Notes: a model not told the origin generated them from the sequence alone. Positions 20,765 to 30,277 are shown, counted from the first letter of the stretch. The stretch is DNA of 64,000 bases from CAXRBC01 sp041158045 (GCA_041158045.1 JBEBCD010000080.1:10812-74811); one strand, 5' to 3'. Numbers and translations: made by a program.

Positions 20765-21694
20765 ATGCTCGTCATCCAGCGCCCCACCGTCGAGCCGATC
20801 GGCGACGCCGTCGGCAACCGCCAGCGCTTCTCGATCGGTCCGCTGGAGCCGGGGCTCGGCCACACGATCGGCAACTCGCTGCGCCGGATGCTGCTCTCGT
20901 CGATCCCGGGCGCCGCGATCACGAGCGTGAAGTTCGAGGCCGCGCTCCACGAGTTCGACGTCATCGACGGGGTCTCGGAGGACGTGACCGAGATCGTGCT
21001 CAACCTCAAGGACGTCGTGGTCACCTCGGCGAGCGACGACCCGGTGGTCGTGCACGTCGACGTGAAGGGCCCGACCACCCTCACCGCGGGCGACCTGCCC
21101 ATGCCGGCCGGGGTCGAGGTGCTCAACCGCTCGCAGCACGTCGCCACGCTCAACGCCAAGGGCCGCCTGGTGGTGGACCTCACGGTCGAGCGCGGCCGCG
21201 GCTACCTGTCGTCCGACCGCGACGCCGGCCGCAAGACGATCGGCATCATCCCGATCGACGCCATCTTCTCGCCCGTGCGCCGCGTGACCTTCGAGGTCAC
21301 CCCGACCCGCGTCGAGCAGTCGACCAACTACGACAACCTCGTGCTGGACGTCGAGACCGACGGCGCGATGAGCCCCTCCGAGGCCCTCGCCTCGGCCGGC
21401 GCCACCCTGCGCTCGCTCGTGGACCTCGTGGCCAACCTCAGCGAGTCGCCCGAGGCGCTCGAGCTGGGCGAGGTCAAGGGCACCTCGGGCTCGCCCGACC
21501 TCGACATGCCGATCGAGGACCTCGACCTGTCGGAGCGCCCCCGCAACTGCCTGAAGCGCGGCCAGATCAACACGATCGGCGAGCTGCTGCAGCGCACCGA
21601 GGAGGACCTGCTCAACATCACCAACTTCGGGCAGAAGAGCCTCGACGAGATCAAGGCCAAGCTCGACGAGAGGGGCCTGTCGCTGCGCGTCTGA
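20765..21694 (+). CDS. rpoA: RNA polymerase alpha subunit
   Basis: Assembly platform of RNA polymerase and contact for UP elements and activators. It has 309 residues, ATG start with AAGGAG at 20753-20758. The N-terminal domain (LGHTIGNSLRRMLLSSIPG, GYLSSDRDAG) and the C-terminal HhH domain (RPRNCLKRGQINTIGELL, FGQKSLDEIKAKL) are complete. A typical infA-rpsD-rpoA-rplQ arrangement. Confidence 0.98.
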   Translation: MLVIQRPTVEPIGDAVGNRQRFSIGPLEPGLGHTIGNSLRRMLLSSIPGAAITSVKFEAALHEFDVIDGVSEDVTEIVLNLKDVVVTSASDDPVVVHVDVKGPTTLTAGDLPMPAGVEVLNRSQHVATLNAKGRLVVDLTVERGRGYLSSDRDAGRKTIGIIPIDAIFSPVRRVTFEVTPTRVEQSTNYDNLVLDVETDGAMSPSEALASAGATLRSLVDLVANLSESPEALELGEVKGTSGSPDLDMPIEDLDLSERPRNCLKRGQINTIGELLQRTEEDLLNITNFGQKSLDEIKAKLDERGLSLRV

Positions 21695-21731
21695 GCGCGA
21701 CGACGGGGACGACGAGGAGGAGAGGCCAGCC

Positions 21732-22100
21732 ATGCCGGGACGCCCACACCGCGGACGCAAGCTCGGGGGCAGCGCGGCGCACCAGCGCCTGCTGCTCGCC
21801 AACCTCGCGGCGTCGCTCTTCGCCGCCGAGGGCATCGAGACGACCGAGGCGAAGGCCAAGGCGCTGCGCCCCGTCGCCGAGAAGCTCATCACCAAGGCCA
21901 AGAAGGCCCAGGACGGCCCGCTGCGGATCCACCGCATCCGCCAGATCCAGGGCTACCTCAACGACAAGGAGATGACGAACAAGCTCGTCAACGTGGTCGC
22001 CCCGCGCTACGCGGAGCGCAACGGCGGCTACGTCCGCATCCTCAAGTTGGGTCCCCGCCACGGCGACAACGCGCCGATGGCGCGCATCGAGCTCGTCTAA
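21732..22100 (+). CDS. rplQ: 50S ribosomal protein bL17
   Basis: Large-subunit protein at the tunnel exit, 122 residues, ATG start with GAGGAGGAGAGG just upstream (21714-21725). RKLGGSAAHQRLLLANLA and the C-terminal GPRHGDNAPMARIELV are canonical. It is followed 27 bp later by truA. Confidence 0.98.
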   Translation: MPGRPHRGRKLGGSAAHQRLLLANLAASLFAAEGIETTEAKAKALRPVAEKLITKAKKAQDGPLRIHRIRQIQGYLNDKEMTNKLVNVVAPRYAERNGGYVRILKLGPRHGDNAPMARIELV

Positions 22101-22127
22101 GACCCCCGTCGCCCCCGGCGGCCGACC

Positions 22128-22931
22128 GTGACCGCTCGGGTCCCGCACCGCCGCGCCCGGCTGGTCGTCGCGTACGACGGCACCGCCTTCCACGGCTTCG
22201 CCGCCAACCCGGGCGTGCGCACCGTCGCCACGACGCTCCGCGAGGCGCTCGAGCAGGTGCTCCAGACCGAGGTCGCCCTCGTCGCGGCGGGGCGCACCGA
22301 CGCCGGCGTGCACGCCTGGGGCCAGGTGGTGAGCCTCGACCTGCCGGAGGGCACGGACCTGCCGGTGCTCGTGCGGCAGATCAACGCGCTCTGCGGGCCG
22401 GAGATCTCGGCGCGCGACGCCGCGTGGGCTCCCCCCGACTTCCACGCCCGCTTCTCGGCGATCTGGCGCCACTACCGCTACCTCGTGCACAACGACCGCG
22501 TGCCCCACCCGTTCCGCGCCGCGACGGCGTGGCACGTGACGGCGCCGCTCGCCCTCCGCGCCATGCAGCTGGCGTGCGACCCGATCATGGGGGAGCGCGA
22601 CTTCTCCGCCTTCTGCCGCCGTCCCAAGCCGGACCCCGACGCCGACGAGTCGCGCGAGCCGTCGCTGCGCCGCCACGTCATGCGGGCGTCGTGGCGCGAC
22701 GAGGGCGACGGGCTGCTGCGCTTCGACGTGCGGGCCAACGCGTTCTGCCATCAGATGGTGCGCTCGCTCGTGGGCACGCTCGTCGACGTCGGTGCCGGCC
22801 GCCGGCCGCCGAGCGACATGATGGCCCTCATCGCGAGCGGCGATCGCGCGGAGGCCTCCACGCTCGCCCCGCCGCACGGGCTGTGCCTGTGGGAGGTCGG
22901 GTACCCCGCCGACGCGCTCGGCGCGGCCTGA
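22128..22931 (+). CDS. truA: tRNA pseudouridine(38-40) synthase
   Basis: Isomerises uridines 38-40 in the anticodon stem of many tRNAs. It has 267 residues, GTG start. The catalytic Asp58 lies in AAGRTDAGVHAWGQV, and the RRPKPDPDADESREP insertion and FLYHMVR-like NAFCHQMVRSLVGTL motif match the TruA fold. The rplQ-truA-rplM-rpsI order is common in actinobacteria and Firmicutes. Confidence 0.96.
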   Translation: MTARVPHRRARLVVAYDGTAFHGFAANPGVRTVATTLREALEQVLQTEVALVAAGRTDAGVHAWGQVVSLDLPEGTDLPVLVRQINALCGPEISARDAAWAPPDFHARFSAIWRHYRYLVHNDRVPHPFRAATAWHVTAPLALRAMQLACDPIMGERDFSAFCRRPKPDPDADESREPSLRRHVMRASWRDEGDGLLRFDVRANAFCHQMVRSLVGTLVDVGAGRRPPSDMMALIASGDRAEASTLAPPHGLCLWEVGYPADALGAA

Positions 22932-22981
22932 GCCGTCCCGCCCGCGCCGCCGCGGCCGTGTGGGCGGAGCGGGCGCGACGG

Positions 22982-22987
22982 TATCCT
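22982..22987 (+). promoter_or_regulatory. Candidate -10 box (TATCCT) for rplM-rpsI
   Basis: TATCCT in the truA-rplM gap is the closest match to TAnnnT there. It lies 11 nt before the rplM ATG at 22999, so the transcript would have almost no leader. No clear -35 box is visible upstream in the G+C-rich spacer. Confidence 0.45.
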
Positions 22988-22998
22988 CAATGGGCCCC

Positions 22999-23460
22999 AT
23001 GAAGACCTACTCCGCGAAGACCGGCGACGTGCAGCGCGCCTGGCACCTCATCGACGCCGACGGCCTCGTGCTCGGTCGCGTCTGCACCGAGGTCGCGCGC
23101 ATCCTGCGCGGCAAGCACAAGCCGCAGTACACGCCGAGCATGGACACCGGCGACCACGTGATCGTGATCAACGCGCAGCGCATCGTGCGCACGGCCGACA
23201 AGGCCAACACGGAGATGCTCTACGACTACTCGGGCTACCCGGGCGGGCTGAAGGCCGAGACCTTCGCGCACCTGCTCGCGCGCAAGCCCGACGAGGCGAT
23301 CCGCCGCACCGTGCGCGGCATGCTGCCGAAGGGCCGCCTCGGCCGCCAGATGATCAAGAAGCTCGTGGTGTACGGGGGCGCGGAGCACCCGCACGCGGCG
23401 CAGTCGCCGCGCACGCTCGAGCTGCCCAAGGCCAAGGCGCGCGGCGCCGTGGCGGGCTGA
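22999..23460 (+). CDS. rplM: 50S ribosomal protein uL13
   Basis: Early-assembly 23S rRNA-binding protein. The ATG at 22999 gives 153 residues and the family start MKTYSAKTGDVQRAWHLIDA. An in-frame ATG at 22990 would add three residues and lies too close to the -10 box. The DADGLVLGRV and HPHAAQSPRTLEL motifs are typical. Followed by rpsI as in nearly all bacteria. Confidence 0.97.
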   Translation: MKTYSAKTGDVQRAWHLIDADGLVLGRVCTEVARILRGKHKPQYTPSMDTGDHVIVINAQRIVRTADKANTEMLYDYSGYPGGLKAETFAHLLARKPDEAIRRTVRGMLPKGRLGRQMIKKLVVYGGAEHPHAAQSPRTLELPKAKARGAVAG

Positions 23461-23512
23461 GCCCCGACCCCACGCGACGCACGCGACGAGACAGGACGAG
23501 AGGAACGCCCAC

Positions 23513-23905
23513 ATGGCCAAGCCACTGACGCAGACGACCGGTCGCCGCAAGGAGTCGGTCGCCCGTGCGCGCCTGCGCGTCGGCACCGGCGTGGTCAAGG
23601 TCAACGGCCGCGACTTCGCCGAGTACTTCCCCTCCGAGGTGCAGCGCAACACCGCGATCGAGGCCCTGCAGGTGACCAACCTCGCGGGCGCCTACGACGT
23701 CGACGCGGACATCCGCGGCGGCGGCATCGCCGGGCAGTCGGGCGCGCTGCGCATGGCCATCGCGCGCTCGCTCGTGGAGATCGACCCGACCCAGCGCGTC
23801 ACGCTCAAGCGCGCCGGTCTCCTCACGCGCGACGCGCGCCGCAAGGAGAGCAAGAAGTACGGCCTCAAGAAGGCCCGCAAGGCGCCGCAGTACACCAAGC
23901 GCTGA
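23513..23905 (+). CDS. rpsI: 30S ribosomal protein uS9
   Basis: Head protein whose C-terminal tail touches the P-site tRNA anticodon stem. It has 130 residues, ATG start, with GAGAGGAA upstream. TTGRRKESVARARLR, GGGIAGQSGALRMAIARSL and the tail KARKAPQYTKR with the conserved terminal Lys-Arg are intact. Confidence 0.98.
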   Translation: MAKPLTQTTGRRKESVARARLRVGTGVVKVNGRDFAEYFPSEVQRNTAIEALQVTNLAGAYDVDADIRGGGIAGQSGALRMAIARSLVEIDPTQRVTLKRAGLLTRDARRKESKKYGLKKARKAPQYTKR

Positions 23906-23944
23906 CGCCCGGTCGGCGACCGCGGTCGCGCCCGTGAGGCATCC

Positions 23945-25276
23945 ATGAGGTTCGGCACCGACGGCATCCGCGGACGCGCGGGCACCGAGCTCACCGACGC
24001 GGTCGCCGCCGCCCTCGGTCGCGCCGTCGTGCGCGAGCTCGGGGCACGACGCGTCCTGATCGGCCGGGACACCCGCGAGTCGGGGCCCGCCCTGGAGCGC
24101 GCGCTCGTGGACGCGATCGCCGCCGCTGGCGCCGTGCCCGAGGCGCTCGGCGTGGCGCCGACGCCCGCGGTGGCGCACGCCGCGCGCGCCGCCGACTCGC
24201 CCGGCATCGCGATCACCGCGTCGCACAACCCGTGGACCGACAACGGGCTCAAGGTCTTCGCCGCGGGCGGGACCAAGCTCGACGACGACGCGCAGGCGCG
24301 CCTCGAGGCGGCCCTCGCGCGCGAGCTCGCCGCCGCGGCCACCCCGGCACCCGCCGCGACGGCGGAGTCGGGCGCCGCCCGCATCGCGGCGTGGCGGCGC
24401 GACCTCGTCGCGGGCGTGCGCCCCGACGCCCTCGCCGCGCTCCACGTGGTGGTCGACGCGGCCCACGGGGCCTGTACCGGCCACGCCGCCGCGGTGCTCG
24501 CGGCCCTCGGCGCGACCGTGACGCCGGTGCACGACGCACCGGACGGCCGCAACATCAACGACGGGTGCGGGGCGACCCACCCCGACGTCGTGGCCGCCGC
24601 GACGCGCGCGGCGGGGGCAGACCTCGGGGTCGCCTTCGACGGCGACGGGGACCGGCTCATCGCGGCGGACCACGAGGGCCGCGTGGTGGACGGCGACCAC
24701 CTGCTCGCCATCGCGGCGCGGCGCATGCACGAGCGGGGCGAGCTGCGCGGCGGCACCGTCGCCGTGACCGTGATGACCAACCTCGGCTTCCACCGCGCGA
24801 TGCGCGAGGCCGGCATCGGCGTCGTCGTGACGCCGGTCGGGGACCGCGCCGTGCTCGCCGCGCTCGAGGAGGGCGGGCTCGCCCTCGGCGGCGAGCAGAG
24901 CGGCCACCTCGTCTACCGCGACCGCGCGACGACGGGCGACGGACTGCTCGCTGCGGTGCAGCTCGCGCTCACCGTGGCCGAGCGCGGCCCGCTCGCGACG
25001 CTCGCGCGCGACGCGATGACGGCGATGCCGCAGGTGCTCGTCAACGTCCGGGTCGCCGGCGACGCGCGGGCGGTCGCGGACGCGATCGCGCCCGAGGTCG
25101 ACGCCGCGCGCCGCGCGCTCGGCGACGACGGCCGCGTGCTGGTGCGCGCGAGCGGCACCGAGCCCGTCCTGCGCGTGATGGTGGAGGCATCGAGCGACGA
25201 GCTCGCACGCCGCGTCGCGGACGACGTCGCGGCACGCGCCGCACGCGCGGCCGGCCGCGCGCCGCACGAGGGGTAG
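23945..25276 (+). CDS. glmM: Phosphoglucosamine mutase
   Basis: Interconverts glucosamine-6-phosphate and glucosamine-1-phosphate on the way to UDP-GlcNAc for peptidoglycan. It has 443 residues, ATG start. The phosphorylated Ser93 sits in ITASHNPWTDNGLKV; the metal loop AFDGDGDR, the sugar loop GGEQSGH and the phosphate loop RASGTEPVLRVMVE are all present. The TAG stop overlaps the -10 box of glmS, the next gene in the same pathway. Confidence 0.97.
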   Translation: MRFGTDGIRGRAGTELTDAVAAALGRAVVRELGARRVLIGRDTRESGPALERALVDAIAAAGAVPEALGVAPTPAVAHAARAADSPGIAITASHNPWTDNGLKVFAAGGTKLDDDAQARLEAALARELAAAATPAPAATAESGAARIAAWRRDLVAGVRPDALAALHVVVDAAHGACTGHAAAVLAALGATVTPVHDAPDGRNINDGCGATHPDVVAAATRAAGADLGVAFDGDGDRLIAADHEGRVVDGDHLLAIAARRMHERGELRGGTVAVTVMTNLGFHRAMREAGIGVVVTPVGDRAVLAALEEGGLALGGEQSGHLVYRDRATTGDGLLAAVQLALTVAERGPLATLARDAMTAMPQVLVNVRVAGDARAVADAIAPEVDAARRALGDDGRVLVRASGTEPVLRVMVEASSDELARRVADDVAARAARAAGRAPHEG

Positions 25277-25279
25277 CCT
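25274..25279 (+). promoter_or_regulatory. -10 box (TAGCCT) for leaderless glmS
   Basis: TAGCCT includes the glmM stop codon and lies 7 nt before the glmS ATG (25287). This is the distance expected if transcription starts at or next to the start codon. No Shine-Dalgarno-like sequence separates the two. Confidence 0.5.
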
Positions 25280-25286
25280 CGGGACC

Positions 25287-28200
25287 ATGTGCGGCATCGT
25301 CTGCGTGCTGGCGCGCCCGTCGCGGAGGCCGGCCCCGACGCCCGACGAGGTGCTGGGGTGGCTGGACGCCGCCGCCGACGCCCTGCGCGCCGGCGACTCG
25401 GCGACCGCGGCCGACGCGGCCGCCCGCGCGGACCTGCTGCTGCGCGGCGAGCCGGGGCTCGCCTGCCTGCTCGGCCACGGCGACCTCGAGGGCGCGGTGC
25501 TCGCGCGCCTCGACGCGCTCGACCCCGCGGTGGAGGCCGTCGCGGCCGACCACGAGGCGCGCGCCGAGCGCGACGCCGACGACGCGGACGGCCGCGCCGC
25601 ACGCGGGCTGGTCATCGCCGCGCTGCGCGACGCGACCTGGTCGCTGCGCCACGACCGGCTCCGCACCGCCCGCCTCGTGGACGACCTCGCCGGCCGCGGC
25701 GCGTCGGCCGAGGCGATCGCCGCGTACCTCTCCATCCAGCAGGTGTTCTCCGGCATCGACCGCCTCGAGGTCCGCGGCCGCGACTCGGCGGGCGTGCACG
25801 TGCTCGCGTGGGGCCACGGCCTGGCGCCCACGGACCGCGCGGTGGCGACGCTGCTCGCGGGCCGCACCGCCGACCCGCTCTTCGCCTCCGGCTCCGTACG
25901 GGTGACCCCCGGTGCCTGGTCGTTCGTCTACAAGGCCGCGGCGGAGATCGGCGAGCTGGGCGACAACACGCGCGCGATGCGCGACGCCGTGCGCGCCGAC
26001 GCGCTGCTGCGGCTCGTGGTGTCCCAGCCGGGCGCGCGCGTGCAGGTGGTCGGCCACACTCGCTGGGCGAGCGTGGGCATCATCTCGGAGCCCAACGCCC
26101 ACCCGGTCAACAGCGAGGAGCTCGAGCGCGGCGCCGGCGACCCCTACCTCGTCGCGGCGCTCAACGGCGACGTGGACAACCACGCCGACCTGCGCGTCGC
26201 CCACGGCCTGCGGGTGGCCGAGCCGATCACCACGGACGCCAAGGTGATCCCCGCGATCGTCGCGCGGCGCCTCGCCGGGGGCGAGGGCCTCGAGGAGGCC
26301 TTCCGCGCGACCGTCGCGCAGTTCGACGGCAGCCACGGCATCGCGGTCGCCGCGGCGACGGAGCCCGGGCGGCTCATGCTCTCGCTCCGCGGCAGCGGCC
26401 AAGGACTCTGCGTCGGGCTCGCGGAGGACCGCTACGTCGTGGCGAGCGAGCCGTACGGCGTCGTGGAGGAGACGATGCGCTACGTGCGCATGGACGGCGA
26501 GTCGCTCGCCGATCCGGCCGACCCGTCGAGCCGCGGCCAGGTGCTCGCCCTCGACGCGGAGCGCGCGGGCGAGCTGGCCGGCCTGCGCATGCGCAGCCAC
26601 GCGGGCGCCGACATCGCCCTCGGCGACGGCGACCTGCGCACCGCGGAGGTCACCACCCGCGACATCGACCGCGGCGACCACCACCACTTCCTCGCCAAGG
26701 AGATCGCCGAGTCGCCGCGCAGCGTGCGCAAGACGCTGGCCGGCCGCATCGAGGAGCGCGGCGGCGCGCTGCGCGCCGCGCTGCCGGAGGCCACGCTGCC
26801 CGCGGCGGTGGCCGAGCGCCTCGCCCGGGGCGACTATGCGCGCGTGCACGTGATCGGCCAGGGCACGGCCGCGATCGCCGGCCGGTCGCTCGCGCGGCTG
26901 CTCGCAGGCATGGTCGGCGACCGCCTGCGCGTCGACGCCCTGCCGGCGACGGAGCTCTCCGGCTTCGGCCTCGCCCTCGACATGCGCGACACCCTCGTGG
27001 TCGCGATCAGCCAGAGCGGCACGACCACCGACACCAACCGCACGGTCGACCTCGCGCGCCAGCGCGGCGCGACGGTGCTCGCGATCGTCAACCGCCGTGG
27101 CAGCGAGCTCGCGGCCAAGGCCGACGGCGTGATGTACACCTCCGACGGCCGCGACGTGGAGATGAGTGTCGCGAGCACCAAGGCCTTCTACGCCCAGGTG
27201 GTGGCCGGCGCCCTCTACGCCTGCGCGATCGCGGAGGCCTCCGGCGCGGGCGACCCCGCCGACCGCCACGGCCTGCTCGTCGCGCTGCGCGCGCTGCCCG
27301 CCGCGATGGGCGAGGTGCTCGCACTGCGCCCCGAGATCGCGGACCTCGCGCGCCGCCACGCCCCCGCCCGCCGCTACTGGACCGTCGTCGGCAACGGGAT
27401 GAACACCGTGGCCGCCGAGGAGGTGCGGATCAAGCTCTCGGAGCTCTGCTACAAGTCCATCGCCTGCGACGTCACGGAGGACAAGAAGCACATCGACCTC
27501 TCGTGCGAGCCGCTCATCGTGGTGTGCGCGGCCGGCCTCGGCGAGGGCACCGCCGCCGACGTCGCCAAGGAGATCGCCATCTACCGCGCGCACAAGGCGC
27601 TGCCGATCGTCGTCGCGTCCCGCGGGGGCAACGCCTTCGAGGCCGCGACCGGGGTGGTGAGGGTGCCCGACGCAGACCCGCGCGTCGCCTTCCTGCTCGC
27701 CGTGATGGTGGGGCACCTGTTCGGCTACGAGGCGGCGCTCGCGATCGACGCCCTCGCGCGGCCGTTGCGCGAGTCCCGCGAGGTGATCGAGCGCGTCGTG
27801 GCGCGCGGCGGCCGCGGCAGCGACCTGCTCGCACGCGTCCGCGCCGACCTCGGCGCGCCGGCGCGGCGATTCTTCGACGCCCTCGCGACCGGCACCTACG
27901 ACGGCAACCTCGAGGCGAGCACCGCGGTCCGCATCGTCAACGCGGTCCACGACACGCTCTCGGCCGACCCGCTGCGCGAGTTCGAGCGGCGCTCGGGCAA
28001 GGTCGCCTCGCCCGAGGCGCTCCTCGAGGACCTCACCGCCGCGCTGACCCGCGGCGTCGACGAGCTCACGCGCCCCGTGGACGCGATCAAGCACCAGGCC
28101 AAGACCGTCACCGTCGGCATCTCCCGCAGCGACGAGGGGCTCTTCGACCGCGCACTCGTGCGCGCCGTGATGGACGCCGGTGCGTCGCGCGAGTCGCTGT

Positions 28201-28712
28201 CGTACGGCACGCTCAAGGTGCTCGCCGCGCTCGACCCCGCCGTGCGCGAGGTCGCCGGGTACACGCGCTACCGCGTCGAGGGCGATCCCGTGGCCGGCGG
28301 CGCGACGATCTCGATCGTGGACCGCGGCGGCATGTCGCGCAACCTCGCCTCCCGCGTGGACCGCAACCCGACGCTCGTGGGGACCAAGCGCCGCGTCGCG
28401 AGCGAGCAGCAGGTGCTCGTCGCGCGCGGCCGCAGCGACGGGCGCACCGTCGTGATGGTGCCCGAGACCAAGTCGGGCGAGACCACCGGCATCACCCTGC
28501 TCCACGTCGTCTTCCACGACCGTCTCCCCGCGGCCGCCGTGCGCGCGGTCCTCGAGGGCTACGACCGCCGCTACGAGCGCCTCGTGGACTGGGTGACCGA
28601 GACCGAGGGTGCCTTCCGCGACGACCGCCTCGCCGAGGTCCCCGTCGCCGACCTGCTGATACTGCCGATCAGCGACACGGCCGACCTGTGGCGCGCCGAC
28701 GGCGCCCGGTAG
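25287..28712 (+). CDS. glmS: Giant GlmS-like glutamine:fructose-6-phosphate amidotransferase
   Basis: Predicted to make glucosamine-6-phosphate from fructose-6-phosphate and glutamine. At 1141 residues it is nearly twice the usual ~610. Cys2 (MCGIV) is the glutaminase nucleophile. About 145 Ala/Asp/Arg-rich residues (roughly 8-150) then intervene before EVRGRDSAGV (161-170), normally close behind. GHTRWASVG, NAHP and ALNGDVDN follow. The SIS domains carry HFLAKEIAESP (467-477), ISQSGTT (574-580), VASTKAF (628-634), Glu719 and KKHIDLS. About 310 residues (830-1141) then form an unrecognised C-terminal domain, and the NLAKSVTVE-type active-site tail is not evident. No second glmS is in the window; placement after glmM supports the role. 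Confidence 0.85.
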   Translation: MCGIVCVLARPSRRPAPTPDEVLGWLDAAADALRAGDSATAADAAARADLLLRGEPGLACLLGHGDLEGAVLARLDALDPAVEAVAADHEARAERDADDADGRAARGLVIAALRDATWSLRHDRLRTARLVDDLAGRGASAEAIAAYLSIQQVFSGIDRLEVRGRDSAGVHVLAWGHGLAPTDRAVATLLAGRTADPLFASGSVRVTPGAWSFVYKAAAEIGELGDNTRAMRDAVRADALLRLVVSQPGARVQVVGHTRWASVGIISEPNAHPVNSEELERGAGDPYLVAALNGDVDNHADLRVAHGLRVAEPITTDAKVIPAIVARRLAGGEGLEEAFRATVAQFDGSHGIAVAAATEPGRLMLSLRGSGQGLCVGLAEDRYVVASEPYGVVEETMRYVRMDGESLADPADPSSRGQVLALDAERAGELAGLRMRSHAGADIALGDGDLRTAEVTTRDIDRGDHHHFLAKEIAESPRSVRKTLAGRIEERGGALRAALPEATLPAAVAERLARGDYARVHVIGQGTAAIAGRSLARLLAGMVGDRLRVDALPATELSGFGLALDMRDTLVVAISQSGTTTDTNRTVDLARQRGATVLAIVNRRGSELAAKADGVMYTSDGRDVEMSVASTKAFYAQVVAGALYACAIAEASGAGDPADRHGLLVALRALPAAMGEVLALRPEIADLARRHAPARRYWTVVGNGMNTVAAEEVRIKLSELCYKSIACDVTEDKKHIDLSCEPLIVVCAAGLGEGTAADVAKEIAIYRAHKALPIVVASRGGNAFEAATGVVRVPDADPRVAFLLAVMVGHLFGYEAALAIDALARPLRESREVIERVVARGGRGSDLLARVRADLGAPARRFFDALATGTYDGNLEASTAVRIVNAVHDTLSADPLREFERRSGKVASPEALLEDLTAALTRGVDELTRPVDAIKHQAKTVTVGISRSDEGLFDRALVRAVMDAGASRESLSYGTLKVLAALDPAVREVAGYTRYRVEGDPVAGGATISIVDRGGMSRNLASRVDRNPTLVGTKRRVASEQQVLVARGRSDGRTVVMVPETKSGETTGITLLHVVFHDRLPAAAVRAVLEGYDRRYERLVDWVTETEGAFRDDRLAEVPVADLLILPISDTADLWRADGAR

Positions 28713-28728
28713 CGGCGGGGCGGCACAC

Positions 28729-29094
28729 GTGATCGGGCTCGGGGTCGACGTCGTCGCCGTGCCGCGCTTCCGCGAGGCGCTCGCGCGCACGCCCGCGCTG
28801 CGCGAGCGGGTCTTCACCGACGACGAGCGCGCGCTCGCGGCCGGGCGCGCCGACGAGGCGGAGACGCTCGCCGTGCGCTTCGCCGCGCGCGAGGCCGCGA
28901 TGAAGGCGCTCGGCGTGGGGCTCGGGGCCGTCGACCACCGGGACGTCTCGGTGCGCCGCCGCGCCGACGGTGCACCCGAGCTGGTGGTCGCGGGCCGCGC
29001 CGCCGCGCTCGCGACGGCGCGCGGCGTGCGCGGGTGGCACGTGTCGCTCGCGCACGACGGCGGCGTGGCGATGGCCGTCGTCGCCGCCCACTGA
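28729..29094 (+). CDS. acpS: Holo-[acyl-carrier-protein] synthase
   Basis: Transfers 4'-phosphopantetheine from CoA to acyl carrier protein. It has 121 residues, GTG start 16 bp after glmS. GLGVDVVAVPRF with the metal Asp, VFTDDERA, and FAAREAAMKALG (the Glu of the usual KEAxxKALG is kept) are recognised, with the C-terminal WHVSLAHDGGVAMAVV. Normal length. An nnrD gene often found next to acpS is absent here. Confidence 0.93.
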   Translation: MIGLGVDVVAVPRFREALARTPALRERVFTDDERALAAGRADEAETLAVRFAAREAAMKALGVGLGAVDHRDVSVRRRADGAPELVVAGRAAALATARGVRGWHVSLAHDGGVAMAVVAAH

Positions 29095-29104
29095 CGGGGC
29101 CGAC

Positions 29105-30277
29105 GTGACGCGCCGCTGGGCGTGGGCGGAGATCGACCACGACGCGATCGCGGGCAACGCGCGCGCGCTCGCCGCGCGCGCGGCCGCGCGTGACGCCGTC
29201 GCGTGGTGGACCGTCAAGGCCGACGGCTACGGCCACGGCGCCACCGAGGTGGCGCGCACCGCGCTCGCGGCCGGCGGCGTCGGCCTGTGCGTCGCCCTCG
29301 CGTCGGAGGCGCTCGCGCTGCGCGAGGCGGGCGTGCGTGCGCCGATCCTCGTGCTCAGCCCGCAGCCCGCCGAGTGGTGGGCCGACCTCGCGCGCGCCGA
29401 CGCGCACGTGGTCCTCGACGACGAGGCGGCGATCGTCGGCTACGCCGCGGCCGCCGCCGCGACCGGGCGCACCGGCCTCGTGCACCTCAAGGTCGACACC
29501 GGCATGCACCGCGTCGGCGCTGCGCCCGCCGACGCCGCGCGCCTCGCGCGGCTCGTGGCGACGACGCCGACGCTCTCGCTCGAGGGCATCGCCACGCACT
29601 ACGCGACCGCCGACCTGCCCGGGCACCCGGCGCTCGCGGCCCAGTCCGCGGCGCTCGCGCGCGCGGTCGACGAGGCGGCGGCGGCCGGGGCGACGCCGCG
29701 CTGGATCCATGCGGCCAACTCGGCCGCGCTCCTCCGGGCGGCCGACGACCCCGCGGCGGGCGCCGCCGTCGCACCGCGCCGCGGCCGCGAGGGCGTGCTG
29801 GCCCGCGTGGGGATCGCGCTGTACGGGCTCTCGGCCGGGCCGGGGGTGCCCGCGGCCGCGGCGGGGCTGCGCCCCGCACTCGCGTTGCGGGCCCGCGTGT
29901 CGCACGTGACGCGCGTGCGCGCGGGCGAGGGCGTGTCGTACGGCCACCGATGGGTCGCCGCCCGCGACGCCACGATCGCGACGCTGCCGCTGGGCTACGC
30001 CGACGGGATCCCGCGCCGCGCGTGGGACGCGGGGCTCGGCGCGGTGGTGGGCGGCGCGCGGCGCCCCTTTGCCGGCGTCGTGACGATGGACCAGTGCATG
30101 GTCGACTGCGGCGACCACGAGGTGCGCCCCGGCGACGAGGCGGTGCTCATCGGCGCGCCCCGCGACGCCGCCGGACCGGCCGTGACGGTCGAGGAGTGGG
30201 CCGAGCGGCTCGGGACGATCACCTACGAGGTGACCTGCGCGATCTCCGCGCGCGTGCCGCGCGTGCACCTGCCGTGA
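29105..30277 (+). CDS. alr: Alanine racemase
   Basis: PLP enzyme making D-alanine for peptidoglycan. The GTG at 29105 gives 390 residues. The PLP Lys38 lies in TVKADGYGHG and the catalytic Tyr279 in GVSYGHRW; the DTGMHRVG and TMDQCMVD motifs are present. The open frame extends upstream through acpS but that part has no homology. The stop overlaps tsaE by 4 bp. Confidence 0.96.
   Translation: MTRRWAWAEIDHDAIAGNARALAARAAARDAVAWWTVKADGYGHGATEVARTALAAGGVGLCVALASEALALREAGVRAPILVLSPQPAEWWADLARADAHVVLDDEAAIVGYAAAAAATGRTGLVHLKVDTGMHRVGAAPADAARLARLVATTPTLSLEGIATHYATADLPGHPALAAQSAALARAVDEAAAAGATPRWIHAANSAALLRAADDPAAGAAVAPRRGREGVLARVGIALYGLSAGPGVPAAAAGLRPALALRARVSHVTRVRAGEGVSYGHRWVAARDATIATLPLGYADGIPRRAWDAGLGAVVGGARRPFAGVVTMDQCMVDCGDHEVRPGDEAVLIGAPRDAAGPAVTVEEWAERLGTITYEVTCAISARVPRVHLP

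Noticed and set aside
25041..28817. Long minus-strand open frame (about 1258 codons) opposite glmS
   Set aside because: It is antisense to an enzyme with clear motifs on the plus strand. Long shadow frames are expected at this G+C because stop codons are rare in alternative frames.
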